The notes beneath the pieces are model-generated. The model did not search any database and was not told where the DNA came from. It was given only the letters and a program-made list of their open reading frames with translations. A DNA stretch of 64,000 nt from the NCBI RefSeq assembly GCF_000722545.1, contig NZ_JNVM01000012.1, positions 62,001-126,000 of the forward strand, in the 5' to 3' direction. The position numbers and the translations under genes were made by a program. Position 1 is the stretch's first letter, and each line of letters starts with the position of its first letter. Of this stretch, positions 51,037-60,317 are shown piece by piece. Source of the stretch: Paenibacillus tyrphae. Its GTDB lineage: Bacteria > Bacillota > Bacilli > Paenibacillales > NBRC-103111.

Positions 51037-52245
51037 TTACCACGCCTCGCGAATCGTAGTCGTCGTCTGCCACGCTTTCCGCACAGAAGACGCCGTCTGC
51101 TGAAGATGCATAATCGCATCCCAAGCCTGCTCCGTCGGGCGCTGGCGGCGGAACTGCTGCGCCCTTCCCTGCATCGCGGCCAGCGCAAGCCGGTTGTCCG
51201 CAAGCTCCAGCAACTGATCCTGGAGCGCTCGGGCGGCCGTCGCCCGGATAGCGACGCCGGCTTTCTCCAACACCGCGGCGTTGTCTTCCTCCTGGCCGGG
51301 AATCGGCTTGTACAGCAGCATCGGCAAGCCCATGGCGACCGCCTCCGCCGTCGTCAGCCCGCCCGGCTTGGTCACCAGCAAGTCGGCGACCGCCATCCAT
51401 TCGTGAATTTCCTCCACGAACCCTTTGACGATGACGCGGTTCGTCGGATGCTTCCGCAGCTCCGCTTCCAGCTCTTCGCGCATGGCCGCGTTGCTTCCGC
51501 AGATGACAACCAACTGCAGCCGCTCCAGCAGAGACGTCGAACGGATCAGCGAACGGACGCCTTCGTCTAGCATGCCGCTGCCGCCGCCCATCACGAGCAC
51601 GACCGGGAGCTGCGGATCAAGACCGAACGACTGGCACAGCCGGTCCCGATCGAACGATTCGGAGAAGCGGCGGCGCACCGGAATGCCGGTCACGCGGACG
51701 CGGGAGGACGACACGCCGTGCAGACGCAGCGCAGATGCTACCTGCTCAGACCCGACCAGATACAAATCCGTATGCGGCTGCAGCCACAGACTGTGGTCGG
51801 TATGGTCCGTAATGACCGTAACGAGCGGCGTAGAAATTGCGCCCTTTTCTTTAAGCAGCGAGACGGCCGCCGCGGCAAGCGGGAACGTGCAGACAATAAT
51901 GTCCGGCCTTTTCTCCTCCAGAAGCGTCAGGAACCGGGACAGCCCCAAGCTCAAAAATGTTTTGAACGGAATCGGCATCGCCTCTTTCCGTCTTGTTTTG
52001 CGATATAAATAGCCGTAGACCGACGGCACTTTCTCGACGCCCTTCATAAAGCAGTACTTCACCATCGGATGAAGATACGGATATACTTCCTGCATAAAAT
52101 CGATCACCTCGGCCCGGACGCGGTCCGCCAAGCCTTCCCCGCATGTTTCCGCCAGCGCCCGCGCCGCCTGCCGGTGACCGTCACCCAAGTCGCCGGAGAG
52201 CACCAAAACGCGCGCAGCCGCGGGGATCTCGCCGTTCGTCAACAT
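51037..52245 (-). CDS. MGDG-synthase/UgtP-like glycosyltransferase
   Basis: A 402-residue GT28-type enzyme. VLVLSGDLGDGHRQAARALAE at the N-terminus is the lipid-acceptor motif of MGDG synthases and UgtP; LVTVITDHTDHSLWL, VVLVMGGGSGM, and the donor-binding VTKPGGLTTAEAVAMGLPML follow. It probably transfers glucose or galactose from a UDP-sugar to diacylglycerol, giving the glycolipid anchor of lipoteichoic acid. GGGGGG precedes the ATG; a terminator follows. Confidence 0.87.
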   Translation of the reverse strand: MLTNGEIPAAARVLVLSGDLGDGHRQAARALAETCGEGLADRVRAEVIDFMQEVYPYLHPMVKYCFMKGVEKVPSVYGYLYRKTRRKEAMPIPFKTFLSLGLSRFLTLLEEKRPDIIVCTFPLAAAAVSLLKEKGAISTPLVTVITDHTDHSLWLQPHTDLYLVGSEQVASALRLHGVSSSRVRVTGIPVRRRFSESFDRDRLCQSFGLDPQLPVVLVMGGGSGMLDEGVRSLIRSTSLLERLQLVVICGSNAAMREELEAELRKHPTNRVIVKGFVEEIHEWMAVADLLVTKPGGLTTAEAVAMGLPMLLYKPIPGQEEDNAAVLEKAGVAIRATAARALQDQLLELADNRLALAAMQGRAQQFRRQRPTEQAWDAIMHLQQTASSVRKAWQTTTTIREAW

Positions 52246-52446
52246 AAGTAGCCCCCCAGTAACTATTCTTTGTTTTCCCTTCTACTCTATATATTAAACG
52301 AAAAACCTGAAGAAATCCCATCCTCAGAGCTTAAAACTTTCTTAAGTACGCGAATGACCCGGACGTAACTTCGGAGTGCACCCATAGCGCCCAACGGGAA
52401 TACACTATCAGCAAAAGCCCATATTTACCATGATCGGAGGTTCCTT

Positions 52447-53352
52447 ATGAAGCCTTACCCTGAATACCCTTATTATGCGATGGAAACGGAATGCCGCGAA
52501 AAGCCGATTGCGTTCCCGCCCCAGCATCAAGAGCGGCAGCCCGGACTCGAATATTTGATGAACCCGCGGCCGATCTTCGACAATCCCGCCTATGTCGGCA
52601 GCGGCAAGCTCCTCGGTAAAGCCGCCCTGATTACGGGCGGGGACAGCGGGATCGGGCGCGCGACAGCCGTCGCCTTTGCCAAAGAAGGGGCCGATGTATC
52701 TATCGCCTACTTATACGAACATCCGGACGCGGCCGAAACGAAGCAGCATATCGAGCAGCTTGGCCGGCGCTGCCTGGTCATCCCGGCAGACCTGCGGGAC
52801 AAAGCTTCGTGTACGGGCGTCGTCACGCAAACTCTTGCCGCTTTCGGCAAGCTGGACGTGTTGGTCAACAATATAGGGGTCCAGTACCCGCAGTGGAGCA
52901 TCCTGGATATTTCTGAGGAACAGCTGATCGAGACGTTCCGAACGAATATATTCTCGTTCTTTTTCGTCACTCAGGCGGCTCTGCCTTATATGAAGGCGGG
53001 CAACTCCATCATTAATACGGCTTCCGTCACCGCCTACCGCGGCAGCCCGCAATTGATTGACTATTCATCCACTAAAGGGGCGATCGTCACCTTTACCCGG
53101 TCGCTCGCTCTTTCGCTGGTCGAGCAAGGCATTCGGGTGAACAGCGTAGCTCCTGGTCCGGTCTGGACCCCGCTGACAGTCTCCAGCTTTCCCGCTGAGC
53201 AGGTGAAGACGTTCGGCACGGATACGCCGATGGGCCGGGCCGCCCAGCCGTTCGAGCTGGCGCCGGCCTACGTATACCTCGCAAGCGACGATTCGAGGTA
53301 CGTCACCGGCGAGACGCTGCATGTGAACGGAGGCTCGTTCATCACCTCCTGA
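52447..53352 (+). CDS. SDR-family oxidoreductase (GSP39/YhxC-like)
   Basis: A 301-residue short-chain dehydrogenase. A 45-residue N-terminal extension (ending GLEYLMNPRPIF, then SGKLLGKAALITGG) is characteristic of this stress-related group. Cofactor loop GGDSGIGRA, NNIG, catalytic Ser in NTASVTAYRG and YSSTKGA (Y-x3-K). It lies 95 bases after a divergent gene and has an AATCGGAGG ribosome site. Confidence 0.9.
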   Translation: MKPYPEYPYYAMETECREKPIAFPPQHQERQPGLEYLMNPRPIFDNPAYVGSGKLLGKAALITGGDSGIGRATAVAFAKEGADVSIAYLYEHPDAAETKQHIEQLGRRCLVIPADLRDKASCTGVVTQTLAAFGKLDVLVNNIGVQYPQWSILDISEEQLIETFRTNIFSFFFVTQAALPYMKAGNSIINTASVTAYRGSPQLIDYSSTKGAIVTFTRSLALSLVEQGIRVNSVAPGPVWTPLTVSSFPAEQVKTFGTDTPMGRAAQPFELAPAYVYLASDDSRYVTGETLHVNGGSFITS

Positions 53353-53368
53353 CGCCCCAACGTCAAAA

Positions 53369-53398
53369 AGGACTGCGGAGATAGCCTCCCGCAGTCCT
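53369..53398 (-). terminator. Hairpin after the SDR gene, terminator on the minus strand
   Basis: AGGACTGCGG/CCGCAGTCCT, followed on the minus strand by TTTTTGACG. It could end a transcript coming through the truncated SDR and the palindrome; no U-tract on the plus side. Confidence 0.6.
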
Positions 53399-53440
53399 CG
53401 GAGTGTTGAGCAAGTGGTCAAATGAGATAATAGAGGTTAC

Positions 53441-53567
53441 GGGAGGGTGAGGTATCCACTTCCGACCGCTGTTGTCATCGGGAAATTTTTATTGAAGCCG
53501 CTTAACAGCGGATATTTCCCGAAGACAAAGGCGGCCGCTATCGCTTCTCCAATGGATACCCCACCTC
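53441..53567. repeat. Large imperfect palindrome (about 125 bp), possible MITE or interspersed repeat
   Basis: Nested inverted repeats: GGTATCCA (53451) / TGGATACC (53553), TTGTC (53472) / GACAA (53524), CGGGAAAT (53479) / ATTTCCCG (53514), and CCGCT-taac-AGCGG (53498-53511) in the centre. The whole can fold as one long cruciform. It lies right at the downstream end of a truncated SDR gene. A minus-strand ORF across it (60 codons) is an effect of the repeat. Confidence 0.65.
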
Positions 53568-53578
53568 CGTATGTTTCT

Positions 53579-53833
53579 CTATTTTTTGTTAAAGTCCACT
53601 TTCTCAACAAGCTCTGCATAGCCGCAGATCACGGCTTGTCCGCCCCGGGCCGTCACCAGCTCCGCCGTCTCCTCGATCGTTTCCGTCCGGCCCATATCGG
53701 AGAGCCGCCCCCGCAAGCTGCGGCCGGTCACATAGACCGTCGCTCCCGCTTCCCCTAGCATTTCAGCGATCCCGCGGCCCGCTCCTCTTGTCACCCCGGC
53801 GACGACTGCGATACGTCCTTCCAATGGTTTCAT
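53579..53833 (-). pseudogene. Truncated SDR oxidoreductase (N-terminal third only)
   Basis: 84 codons: the Rossmann start AVVAGVTRGAGRGIAEMLGE, then VYVTGRSLRGRLSD and TAELVTARGGQAV, where family members continue with an acidic strand and the NN-AG motif. Instead the frame shifts into unrelated residues (GYAELVEKVDFNKK) and stops. The catalytic Tyr-Lys half is absent. The palindrome begins 12 bases beyond the stop. Confidence 0.7.
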
Positions 53834-54024
53834 CGTTCATTCCTCCGCTTTCCTTAGCCGTCCGACGGCTGTACTCTGCCATTCCCGCAGTTCGTATCGA
53901 TCCGCCGGATCTCTAAGCATGTCTCCGTCTTTACACTTTCATCCTATCAATCCTAATATGTCAACCCTTGTCATATTGCTGTGATAAAATGAAAATATCT
54001 GATGATGTACAAGGAGCGACTATC

Positions 54025-54975
54025 ATGCGTGCGGACCGACTGTTATCGATTTTATTACTGCTTCAGAACCGCGGCCGAATGACCTCGCGGGAGCTCGCCG
54101 AGCAGTTGGAAGTATCGGAGCGGACCATCTTCCGCGACATGGAGGCGCTTAGCGCTTCCGGCATTCCGCTTTATGCCGAGCGAGGCTCGGGCGGCGGCTG
54201 GGTGCTGCCGGAAGGCTACCGCTCCCAGCTCACGGGACTCAAGATTGATGAAATCCGCTCTCTCCAGCTCGCCCACGGTTCCGGGATGATGCGCGATTTG
54301 GGCTGGCGCGAAGCTTTTGAAGCAGCCTTATTGAAGCTGCTTGCCGCTCTGCCTCCTTCCCTGCGGCGGGATGCGGAGGCGGTCCGTGAGCGCATCCACG
54401 TGGACGGAGCCGGGTGGTACGGACCCGCGGAGGAGGTATCGTGTCTGCCCGTCGTGCAGGAGGCGGTATGGGAGGAACGGCGGCTTGCCGTTCGCTACGG
54501 GCGGGGCGATGAGGTCGTCGAGCGCGAGGTTGGCCCGCTCGGGCTGGTCGCCAAAGGAAACGCGTGGTACTTGATCGGGCTCGTAGACGGCCAGATCCGC
54601 ACGTACCGGGTTTCCCGGATACGCAGCGCCATCATCCGGCCGGAGAGCTTCGAACGGCCGGCGAACTTCGATCTAGCCCGTTACTGGGAGCAATCGACGG
54701 CCGACTTTAAGTCCCGGCTGCCCAGCTATCTCGTGACGCTGCAAGCGAATGCTTCCACGCTTGTTCTCCTGCGGGAGGAGCACTTCGTCAAAATCCGCGA
54801 AACCCATCCGCCTGTCGACGGCCTGACCGAGCTTACCGCTGATTTCCAAACGGCGGATTACGCGCTGCGAATCATTCCGGGATACGACAGCGGACTGCAG
54901 GTGCTGGAGCCGGAAGAGCTTCGTGCAAGCCTCCTCCGGCTGGCGGAGACGATCCGTCAAATGTACGGCCAGTGA
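54025..54975 (+). CDS. YafY-family transcriptional regulator with WYL domain
   Basis: A 316-residue protein: N-terminal winged HTH (LLSILLLLQNRGRMTSRELAEQLEVSERTIFRDMEALS, key residues ERTIFRD), a linker, and a C-terminal WYL domain (AKGNAWYLIGLVDGQIRTYR) followed by a WCX segment. Such regulators bind a ligand or nucleic acid with WYL. It is divergent from the truncated SDR, which it may once have controlled. Start 54025 has AAGGAG eight bases away. Confidence 0.87.
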   Translation: MRADRLLSILLLLQNRGRMTSRELAEQLEVSERTIFRDMEALSASGIPLYAERGSGGGWVLPEGYRSQLTGLKIDEIRSLQLAHGSGMMRDLGWREAFEAALLKLLAALPPSLRRDAEAVRERIHVDGAGWYGPAEEVSCLPVVQEAVWEERRLAVRYGRGDEVVEREVGPLGLVAKGNAWYLIGLVDGQIRTYRVSRIRSAIIRPESFERPANFDLARYWEQSTADFKSRLPSYLVTLQANASTLVLLREEHFVKIRETHPPVDGLTELTADFQTADYALRIIPGYDSGLQVLEPEELRASLLRLAETIRQMYGQ

Positions 54976-55023
54976 CGACACGGTCCGTTCTGCGCACCCG
55001 AAGCCGCAGCGGTACCGTACGTC

Positions 55024-55061
55024 TCCCGACTCCGGTGCTTGATCGCCGGGGTTATTTTTTC
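55024..55061 (+). terminator. Possible terminator after the WYL regulator
   Basis: CCGG/CCGG in a CCC...GGGG context, followed by TTATTTTTT. The stem is imperfect. Confidence 0.4.
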
Positions 55062-55155
55062 GTGCGGCGACGATTTTTTTGAACAAAAAACGAACGAATC
55101 CAGAGCTCGGGACCAATATAGAGTGAAAAAACAACGATAGGGGGGCCGGCCGCCT

Positions 55156-55749
55156 ATGACAGACTCCGAATGGCAGTATTGGATCAAGCAAGCAAAACAC
55201 GGAAACGAACAAGCGTTTCAAATGATTTACGAGCAAAGTAAAGACCACGTGTACCGCACGGTCACGCTTCTCATCGGAAGCAAACAGGACGCGTGCGACG
55301 TGGTCAGCGAGGTGTATGCCGAATTATTCAAGTCGCTCGCGAAATACGACGGACGCAAGCCGTTCCGCTCCTGGCTTACCGGCCTCGTGATCCGCCAAAC
55401 CCGCAACTGGAACCGAAAGTTGTGGCGGAAATTCAGGCTGCACGAGCGCAGTAAATTGCTGGAAACGGAAGAGCGGACCCCGGATACGGAGGAGCTGTTC
55501 CTGCAGCATGAGCATCAGCACGAACTGATCGCTCTTGTCCATAAGCTGCCTTACAAGCTCCGGAGTGTCGTCGTGCTGCGGTATTATCAGGAGCATACCT
55601 TTGACGAAATTGCGGAACTGCTGGACATCCCGTCCGGTACGGTCAAATCGAGGCACCACGCCGCGATGGCCAAGCTGCGCAAGCAAGCAGCCCATTTAAT
55701 CGAAACGAATGAAGGAGGGCTTGCCCCATGTCCATCGAAAATCAATTGA
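55156..55749 (+). CDS. ECF-type RNA polymerase sigma factor
   Basis: A 197-residue sigma factor of region 2 plus region 4: MIYEQSKDHVYRTVTLLIG, DACDVVSEVYAELFKSLAKY (region 2, -10 recognition) and VVVLRYYQEHTFDEIAELLDIPSGTVKSRHHAAMAKLRK (region 4 HTH, key residues TFDEIAELL, GTVKSR). It overlaps the next gene by 22 bases, as in sigma/anti-sigma pairs. No target promoter was recognised. Confidence 0.9.
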   Translation: MTDSEWQYWIKQAKHGNEQAFQMIYEQSKDHVYRTVTLLIGSKQDACDVVSEVYAELFKSLAKYDGRKPFRSWLTGLVIRQTRNWNRKLWRKFRLHERSKLLETEERTPDTEELFLQHEHQHELIALVHKLPYKLRSVVVLRYYQEHTFDEIAELLDIPSGTVKSRHHAAMAKLRKQAAHLIETNEGGLAPCPSKIN

Positions 55750-56711
55750 AAACCGAGCTTCAGCAATTTGCCGGAACCCTTCACGCCCCTTCACAGCTCG
55801 ACGATCGGATCGCAGCGTTAATTCGGAAGCAAACCCGTATGACGGCTCCGTCCCTTAGACCCGGCAAACGTAAATACGCGACCCGGGCAGCTCTTATCGC
55901 CGCGTGCATCTTTCTGTTTTCCGGTATCGCCTATGCTTCCAACCTGCTCTATACGATGCAGTCGGATAAGGTTCGCGTGGAGTTGACCCAGCAAGCCGCG
56001 GCCACCTTGCCCGCAAGCCTGTCCGCCGAGCTGACGCAATCGGTACGCGACATCCGCAGCCAGCTCGCTTCGGGCGAGTCCGCTTACGTATACAGCGCGG
56101 AGCTTGAGAAGCGGAAGCTGCCGGCCCTGCTGAAAATTACCGCCCCCGCCGCCTATACGAACATCGACGCATGGAAAACGGAGACGAAGAAGCGCTTTGT
56201 CCCGTTCAAGACGCCGACGGCGCTGCCGGCCGGATTCGCCTTCGTACGGGCGGAGCTGGAGTCTCCTGTAAGCGGCATCGACGCTGCGGCCTACGAGCAG
56301 TACCATAGCTTGCTTCGAAAAAAAGCCGGGGCAGCAAACCAAACTATCGTCTGGCAAAAGGCGCCTTCGGCAGATAAAGCCGTCTCCCCGATGGATACGC
56401 CCGGGCTGGTCTATGCTAACGGGGACGGGGAACAAATCGAGGTGCGTTACCAAGTGTTCTCCGGAGACGATGCGGCGACCGACGTCCGCACCATAACCGG
56501 CGAATCGACAACTGCGGAGAAGGTTTCCGTTTCGGGCAAGGATGGCTATTATACGTTGAACCGCAACCATATGCTCAGCGAAACGGGCGCGATGCAAAGC
56601 TTGGCTTGGTTGGAGAAACAAGACGGCAGCACGATCCTGTACCAAGTGACGACTCCTTCGCTGAAAGTGTCTGAAGACGATTTGCTTCACATCGCGAATA
56701 GCTTGCAGTAA
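55728..56711 (+). CDS. Probable anti-sigma factor (membrane-anchored)
   Basis: A 327-residue protein. Residues 1-45 are cytoplasmic and would bind the sigma factor; residues 48-68 (ATRAALIAACIFLFSGIAYA) form one membrane helix; the extracytoplasmic part contains KRFVPFKTPTALPAGFAFV and a C-terminal beta domain of the DUF4367 type. No zinc-binding HxxxCxxC motif is present. AAGGAGG lies inside the sigma gene ahead of the ATG. Confidence 0.75.
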   Translation: MSIENQLKTELQQFAGTLHAPSQLDDRIAALIRKQTRMTAPSLRPGKRKYATRAALIAACIFLFSGIAYASNLLYTMQSDKVRVELTQQAAATLPASLSAELTQSVRDIRSQLASGESAYVYSAELEKRKLPALLKITAPAAYTNIDAWKTETKKRFVPFKTPTALPAGFAFVRAELESPVSGIDAAAYEQYHSLLRKKAGAANQTIVWQKAPSADKAVSPMDTPGLVYANGDGEQIEVRYQVFSGDDAATDVRTITGESTTAEKVSVSGKDGYYTLNRNHMLSETGAMQSLAWLEKQDGSTILYQVTTPSLKVSEDDLLHIANSLQ

Positions 56712-56780
56712 CCTCCCGCGTCCGGTCAATGCTGTCTTGCGAGACAGCAGGGCCGGGCGCTGCCGCTTATCCCATGCAGC

Positions 56781-56826
56781 AAAAAGGGATCTCCGTGCGC
56801 GATTTCACGTGTCGAAAGATCCCTTA
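56781..56826 (-). terminator. Terminator of tgl
   Basis: AAGGGATC/GATCCCTT, 8 bp, followed on the minus strand by TTTTT. Confidence 0.75.
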
Positions 56827-56836
56827 AAGCCGTGCT

Positions 56837-57670
56837 TCAGGCGTAAATAGCGGTTCTCCCGCCGATTCGAACGACAATCCGGCCGCGGGCTTCCGGCGGC
56901 AGCCAAGCAAGCGCCGTCTGGGAAATCGGAACCCGGGAAGATGCCGCCTCGTACAAATAAACGTAATTCGGATACGTTACCTGATCGATCAAATAGGCGG
57001 ACTCGGTGCTTCCCTTCTTGCGGTGCTTGTTCAGCTTGGCAATGATGCCTGCCGCATTCGTGATGCCAATCCCATGGCCAAAATAGCTGTCGCTTCCGAG
57101 CTTCACCACGTTCTCTCCCTGCCACTCCATCCATTCCGGATCAACGTCGGGATTTTTGAAATACAGGATGTCTCCCGAATACGTTGGCATCTTCTCGGCA
57201 ATCGTGATCAGCCGCAGGTCACTATCCACCTCCCACGAATACAAATACAGGTCGGCGAACAGCCGGTTGAACTTCTGATCTCCGATCGTCTCCAGCACCG
57301 CTTTGTACAGCACGATGATGATGGCGGTAGCGCATTCGAACGCGTAAGCCCGGCCGTTCGAGAAAATATCCCGGATCGCTTCGGAAGGCAATACGTCATG
57401 CCTCATCTGAAATCCGCCATTCTCGGTACGTATCCAATAGGCCGCGTTGCAGCGCGATTTTTTGAAGGAAGCGAACGACGCCGCGCTGTGCTGCAAATCT
57501 TTGGCCGCTTGGACAATCGCCGTCCGCAGCCTGAGCTCGAAGCGCAGCGCTCTTTCCGAATCATATTGATACGTCGTGGGGTTCCTGTGTTTCTCCTCGT
57601 AGATGTCCCTCTCGGGCGGTTCCCAGCCGGATATATCGACCGACGTTTGGCCGTCCGCAATAACGATCAT
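56837..57670 (-). CDS. tgl: Spore-coat transglutaminase Tgl
   Basis: A 277-residue protein-glutamine gamma-glutamyltransferase that cross-links spore coat proteins. SEAIRDIFSNGRAYAFECAT contains the catalytic Cys in FECATA, and WQGENVVKLGSDSYFGHGIG carries the family's Glu/His region; the remaining order matches Bacillus Tgl. The C-terminus is about 30 residues longer (PISQTALAWLPPEARGRIVV). GGAGG lies upstream of the ATG. Confidence 0.9.
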   Translation of the reverse strand: MIVIADGQTSVDISGWEPPERDIYEEKHRNPTTYQYDSERALRFELRLRTAIVQAAKDLQHSAASFASFKKSRCNAAYWIRTENGGFQMRHDVLPSEAIRDIFSNGRAYAFECATAIIIVLYKAVLETIGDQKFNRLFADLYLYSWEVDSDLRLITIAEKMPTYSGDILYFKNPDVDPEWMEWQGENVVKLGSDSYFGHGIGITNAAGIIAKLNKHRKKGSTESAYLIDQVTYPNYVYLYEAASSRVPISQTALAWLPPEARGRIVVRIGGRTAIYA

Positions 57671-57759
57671 AGGGACCGGTCACCTCCTCATCAGAGATGC
57701 GACACTAGCGCTCGCTCCCAGTATATGCCGGAGAGGGCAAGGATCAGACCCCAAAAGCC

Positions 57760-59076
57760 TTAATCCATCTCATAGATCGAGCCGGACTTGCTTGCGAACA
57801 GCTCGGCGTATACCTTCTCCGCGTAGGCATCCGTCATGCCGGAGAGATAGTCGGCCACGAAGCGCGGCCACGTCCAGCGGTTTTTATGCCGTTCGTAATT
57901 TTCGATCCAATCGGGCGGAATGATCAGGTGCCCTTCCTCAGGCACCTTGAAGCTGTCCCACAGTCGCCGTATCATAATTTCGCTGCGCTTCTGGAGCCGC
58001 TGCACGCGGAAATCTTTGATTAGCGTCACCCAAGCCAGCTTCTTCAAAATTTCCATCGTCCGCAGCAGCTCCAAATCCTGCTGTCCGTCGCGAACGAACG
58101 TGACCCGCTTCCAGCCTTTCTTCGGATCGTCGATAATGCCGACCCGCCCGGCAAAAGCGCTCACCCAGCGGGCTTTCATCTCCCTGCGGGTCCGCGAGAC
58201 CTCGTTGTCGCACTCGGCGTAGATTTCCTCCCACTGCTCCAGATACGAAGCCAGCACACGCTTGACCATCGCCTTGATATCGACCTGGTCCCAGCCGACC
58301 TCCAGGTTCCCCTGGTCGCCCTCGATCTCTTCCACGAGATGCATAGCCAACCGGTCGTCCTCGAAAAAGGTCCGGTTCATCTGAATTTTGCCGGCGCGGA
58401 TGCCGTCCTCGATATCGTGCGTCGAATAAGCGATGTCGTCGCTCAAATCCATCAGCTGCGCCTCCAGCGTCGAGCAGCTGGCCGGCATGTTCCATTTGTC
58501 GCGAAGGCAGCTGATACCTTCCCATTCCATCGGATACACACCCTTAATCCGTCCGGGCGTGTCCAGATTATAAGGGTATTTATTAATCCCAAGCAGCACA
58601 GCTGCCGTCAAATCGAGGCCGCTGCCGCTGCCGGCGCGCTTCTCCAGAAACATCAGCAGGCGGAAATTTTGCGCATTGCCTTCGTAAGCCAAGCCGTGCT
58701 CTTCGGCAAGCAGCCGGTCCAGCACTTCTTCCCCTTTATGCCCGAACGGCGGATGTCCGAGATCATGCGCGAGCGCAGCGCATTCCACGACAGCCGGGTC
58801 CATCATCAAGCCAGGGTGCTCCTTCCGCCGCAAAAACTCGTAATGCTCGCCAAGCCGCCGCGCTGTCTCGCGGGCAATTTGCGACACCTCAATCGAATGC
58901 GTCAGTCTTGTCCGATAGTAGTCGCCGGTCCCGGCGCCGAATACCTGCGATTTGCCCTGCAGCCGCCGAAAAGCCGGGGATTGGATGAGCCGCGCATAAT
59001 CCCGCTCGTATTCGTCCCGTTCTTCGCTGAACGTCCCGGCCACCGGTTCGTCCAAACGCAGTTTACGCAAGTCCAT
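57760..59076 (-). CDS. dgt: dGTP triphosphohydrolase (dGTPase family)
   Basis: A 438-residue HD-domain enzyme cleaving dGTP to deoxyguanosine and triphosphate. QSPAFRRLQGKSQVFG, TRLTHSIEVSQIARE (first His), AALAHDLGHPPFGHKGEE (HD pair) and LSDDIAYSTHDIEDGIRAG (final Asp) complete the metal site. GGGGGG precedes the ATG by eight bases. It stands between tgl and the spore-protein cluster on the same strand. Confidence 0.93.
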   Translation of the reverse strand: MDLRKLRLDEPVAGTFSEERDEYERDYARLIQSPAFRRLQGKSQVFGAGTGDYYRTRLTHSIEVSQIARETARRLGEHYEFLRRKEHPGLMMDPAVVECAALAHDLGHPPFGHKGEEVLDRLLAEEHGLAYEGNAQNFRLLMFLEKRAGSGSGLDLTAAVLLGINKYPYNLDTPGRIKGVYPMEWEGISCLRDKWNMPASCSTLEAQLMDLSDDIAYSTHDIEDGIRAGKIQMNRTFFEDDRLAMHLVEEIEGDQGNLEVGWDQVDIKAMVKRVLASYLEQWEEIYAECDNEVSRTRREMKARWVSAFAGRVGIIDDPKKGWKRVTFVRDGQQDLELLRTMEILKKLAWVTLIKDFRVQRLQKRSEIMIRRLWDSFKVPEEGHLIIPPDWIENYERHKNRWTWPRFVADYLSGMTDAYAEKVYAELFASKSGSIYEMD

Positions 59077-59192
59077 AATAATTCCCCCCGCTACTCTGCT
59101 TTCCTATGTCATGAAAAATAACATCATAGGTTGTTGAGCAAATTGTAGCATATTCCTTTTGCAAAGGAAAAGGGGCGCTTTATGGGCTTGTC

Positions 59193-59726
59193 CTACGTCC
59201 TGCTGCCGAAACGGATGCGGGGGCCTCCATGGTGCGGATCGCTTCCCCGAGAAGCCGGGGCAGATTTGTTACCCTGATCCGGATTGCCGTTCTCCCCGGA
59301 TTTGTGATCCGCTGCAGCTTTGCCGTCAAAGGCGGGCTTGCCCTCCGTTGTGGGATTCCCGCCTGCCTTAGATTTGCCTTCCGACTTAAGATTACCGTCA
59401 GCCACGGGCTGGCTTGTGCCGTTCCCGCCCCCGTCGGCTTCCTTGCCGTACGTATACGCTGCTCCGATGTTTAGCTTGCCGCTCAGCTCCCGGATACCCA
59501 ACTGTCCGAGGTTGTTGTTCAGATCGACATGCTCGACAACCACCTTCTCAATAGACAACGATTGGATCACGATGGCCGGCTGAGTCTGCCGGTCCTCCAG
59601 CTTCTCCATCAGTTGGTTCAACCGTTCTTCCAGCTGACGGAGCCGCTGCGCTTCTTCCTGATTGCCGCCTTGCTGTGGAGGCGCGTTGGAATTGGACGTT
59701 GTCCCGAAAAGCGATTTCCTATTCAT
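59193..59726 (-). CDS. GerPC-like small protein (probable spore protein)
   Basis: A 177-residue protein: polar N-terminus, coiled coil QRLRQLEERLNQLMEKLEDR (23-43), then VEHVDLNNNLGQLGIRELSG, KLNIG, a segment like the repeats of spore germination protein GerPC. The last 70 residues are Gly/Lys/Asn-rich and disordered. The link to GerP is also suggested by two GerPF-like genes just upstream. Start at 59726 has only a weak GTGGGGA site. Confidence 0.55.
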   Translation of the reverse strand: MNRKSLFGTTSNSNAPPQQGGNQEEAQRLRQLEERLNQLMEKLEDRQTQPAIVIQSLSIEKVVVEHVDLNNNLGQLGIRELSGKLNIGAAYTYGKEADGGGNGTSQPVADGNLKSEGKSKAGGNPTTEGKPAFDGKAAADHKSGENGNPDQGNKSAPASRGSDPHHGGPRIRFGSRT

Positions 59727-59760
59727 CGTATCCCCACTTTGTTTGGTAATAATCTCAAAG

Positions 59761-60195
59761 TTATTCGATCTCGATATGTTCATCTTTGCGCCGCGTACGC
59801 TCGTAGTTTAGAATCAACAGTCCCCGTTCGAAGTGGGCATGAACCGGAGACTGCTCTCCGAGCTGCGGCAGCGGGATCGTACGCTCGAACGGTCCGTAAA
59901 AGCGTTCTTTATGAAGAGGTATGGCGTTATCCACCGGCGGCTTCGCAATGCCCTGAACGGTCAGTTCATTGCCCGACAGCGTCAGCTCCACGTCCTCCTT
60001 GCACAGCCCGGGAAGCTCCAGCACGACCCAATTCTCCTCCTCCCGCTCGTACAAATCATACGCCGGATAACCGCTTGGCTTACCGCCTTGCGCGCCTCCA
60101 GAAGGCGCTTCGCCATGGGTATCGAATACACCCTTCCAGAAATCCCCTTTTTCAAGCTTCTGCGCCAGCTCCATCCACTGCTTCAGTTTATCCAT
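59761..60195 (-). CDS. Hsp20/alpha-crystallin-family protein
   Basis: A 144-residue small heat-shock protein. After a linker, DLYEREEENWVVLELPGL starts the alpha-crystallin domain, with SGNELTVQG and the C-terminal HFERGLLILNYER strand. The usual GxL-type tail end (IEIE) is present. Position in the spore-gene cluster suggests a spore protein such as CotM or CotP of Bacillus. I prefer the ATG at 60195, eight bases after GGGG; one at 60201 is possible. Confidence 0.75.
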   Translation of the reverse strand: MDKLKQWMELAQKLEKGDFWKGVFDTHGEAPSGGAQGGKPSGYPAYDLYEREEENWVVLELPGLCKEDVELTLSGNELTVQGIAKPPVDNAIPLHKERFYGPFERTIPLPQLGEQSPVHAHFERGLLILNYERTRRKDEHIEIE

Positions 60196-60317
60196 CTCCA
60201 TAACCCCGAAGCCCCCCAAACGACCGTTTGCACCTTAGGCCACACTTCAGGAACAAAGGCCCACGCTTCGTTCCTAGTCGAACGCTCTTGCCCCTTCCGC
60301 CCGCAACCCGCTGAATG

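Noticed and set aside
53437..53619. 60-codon minus ORF over the palindrome
   Set aside because: It is composed of the repeat itself and does not resemble a protein family.
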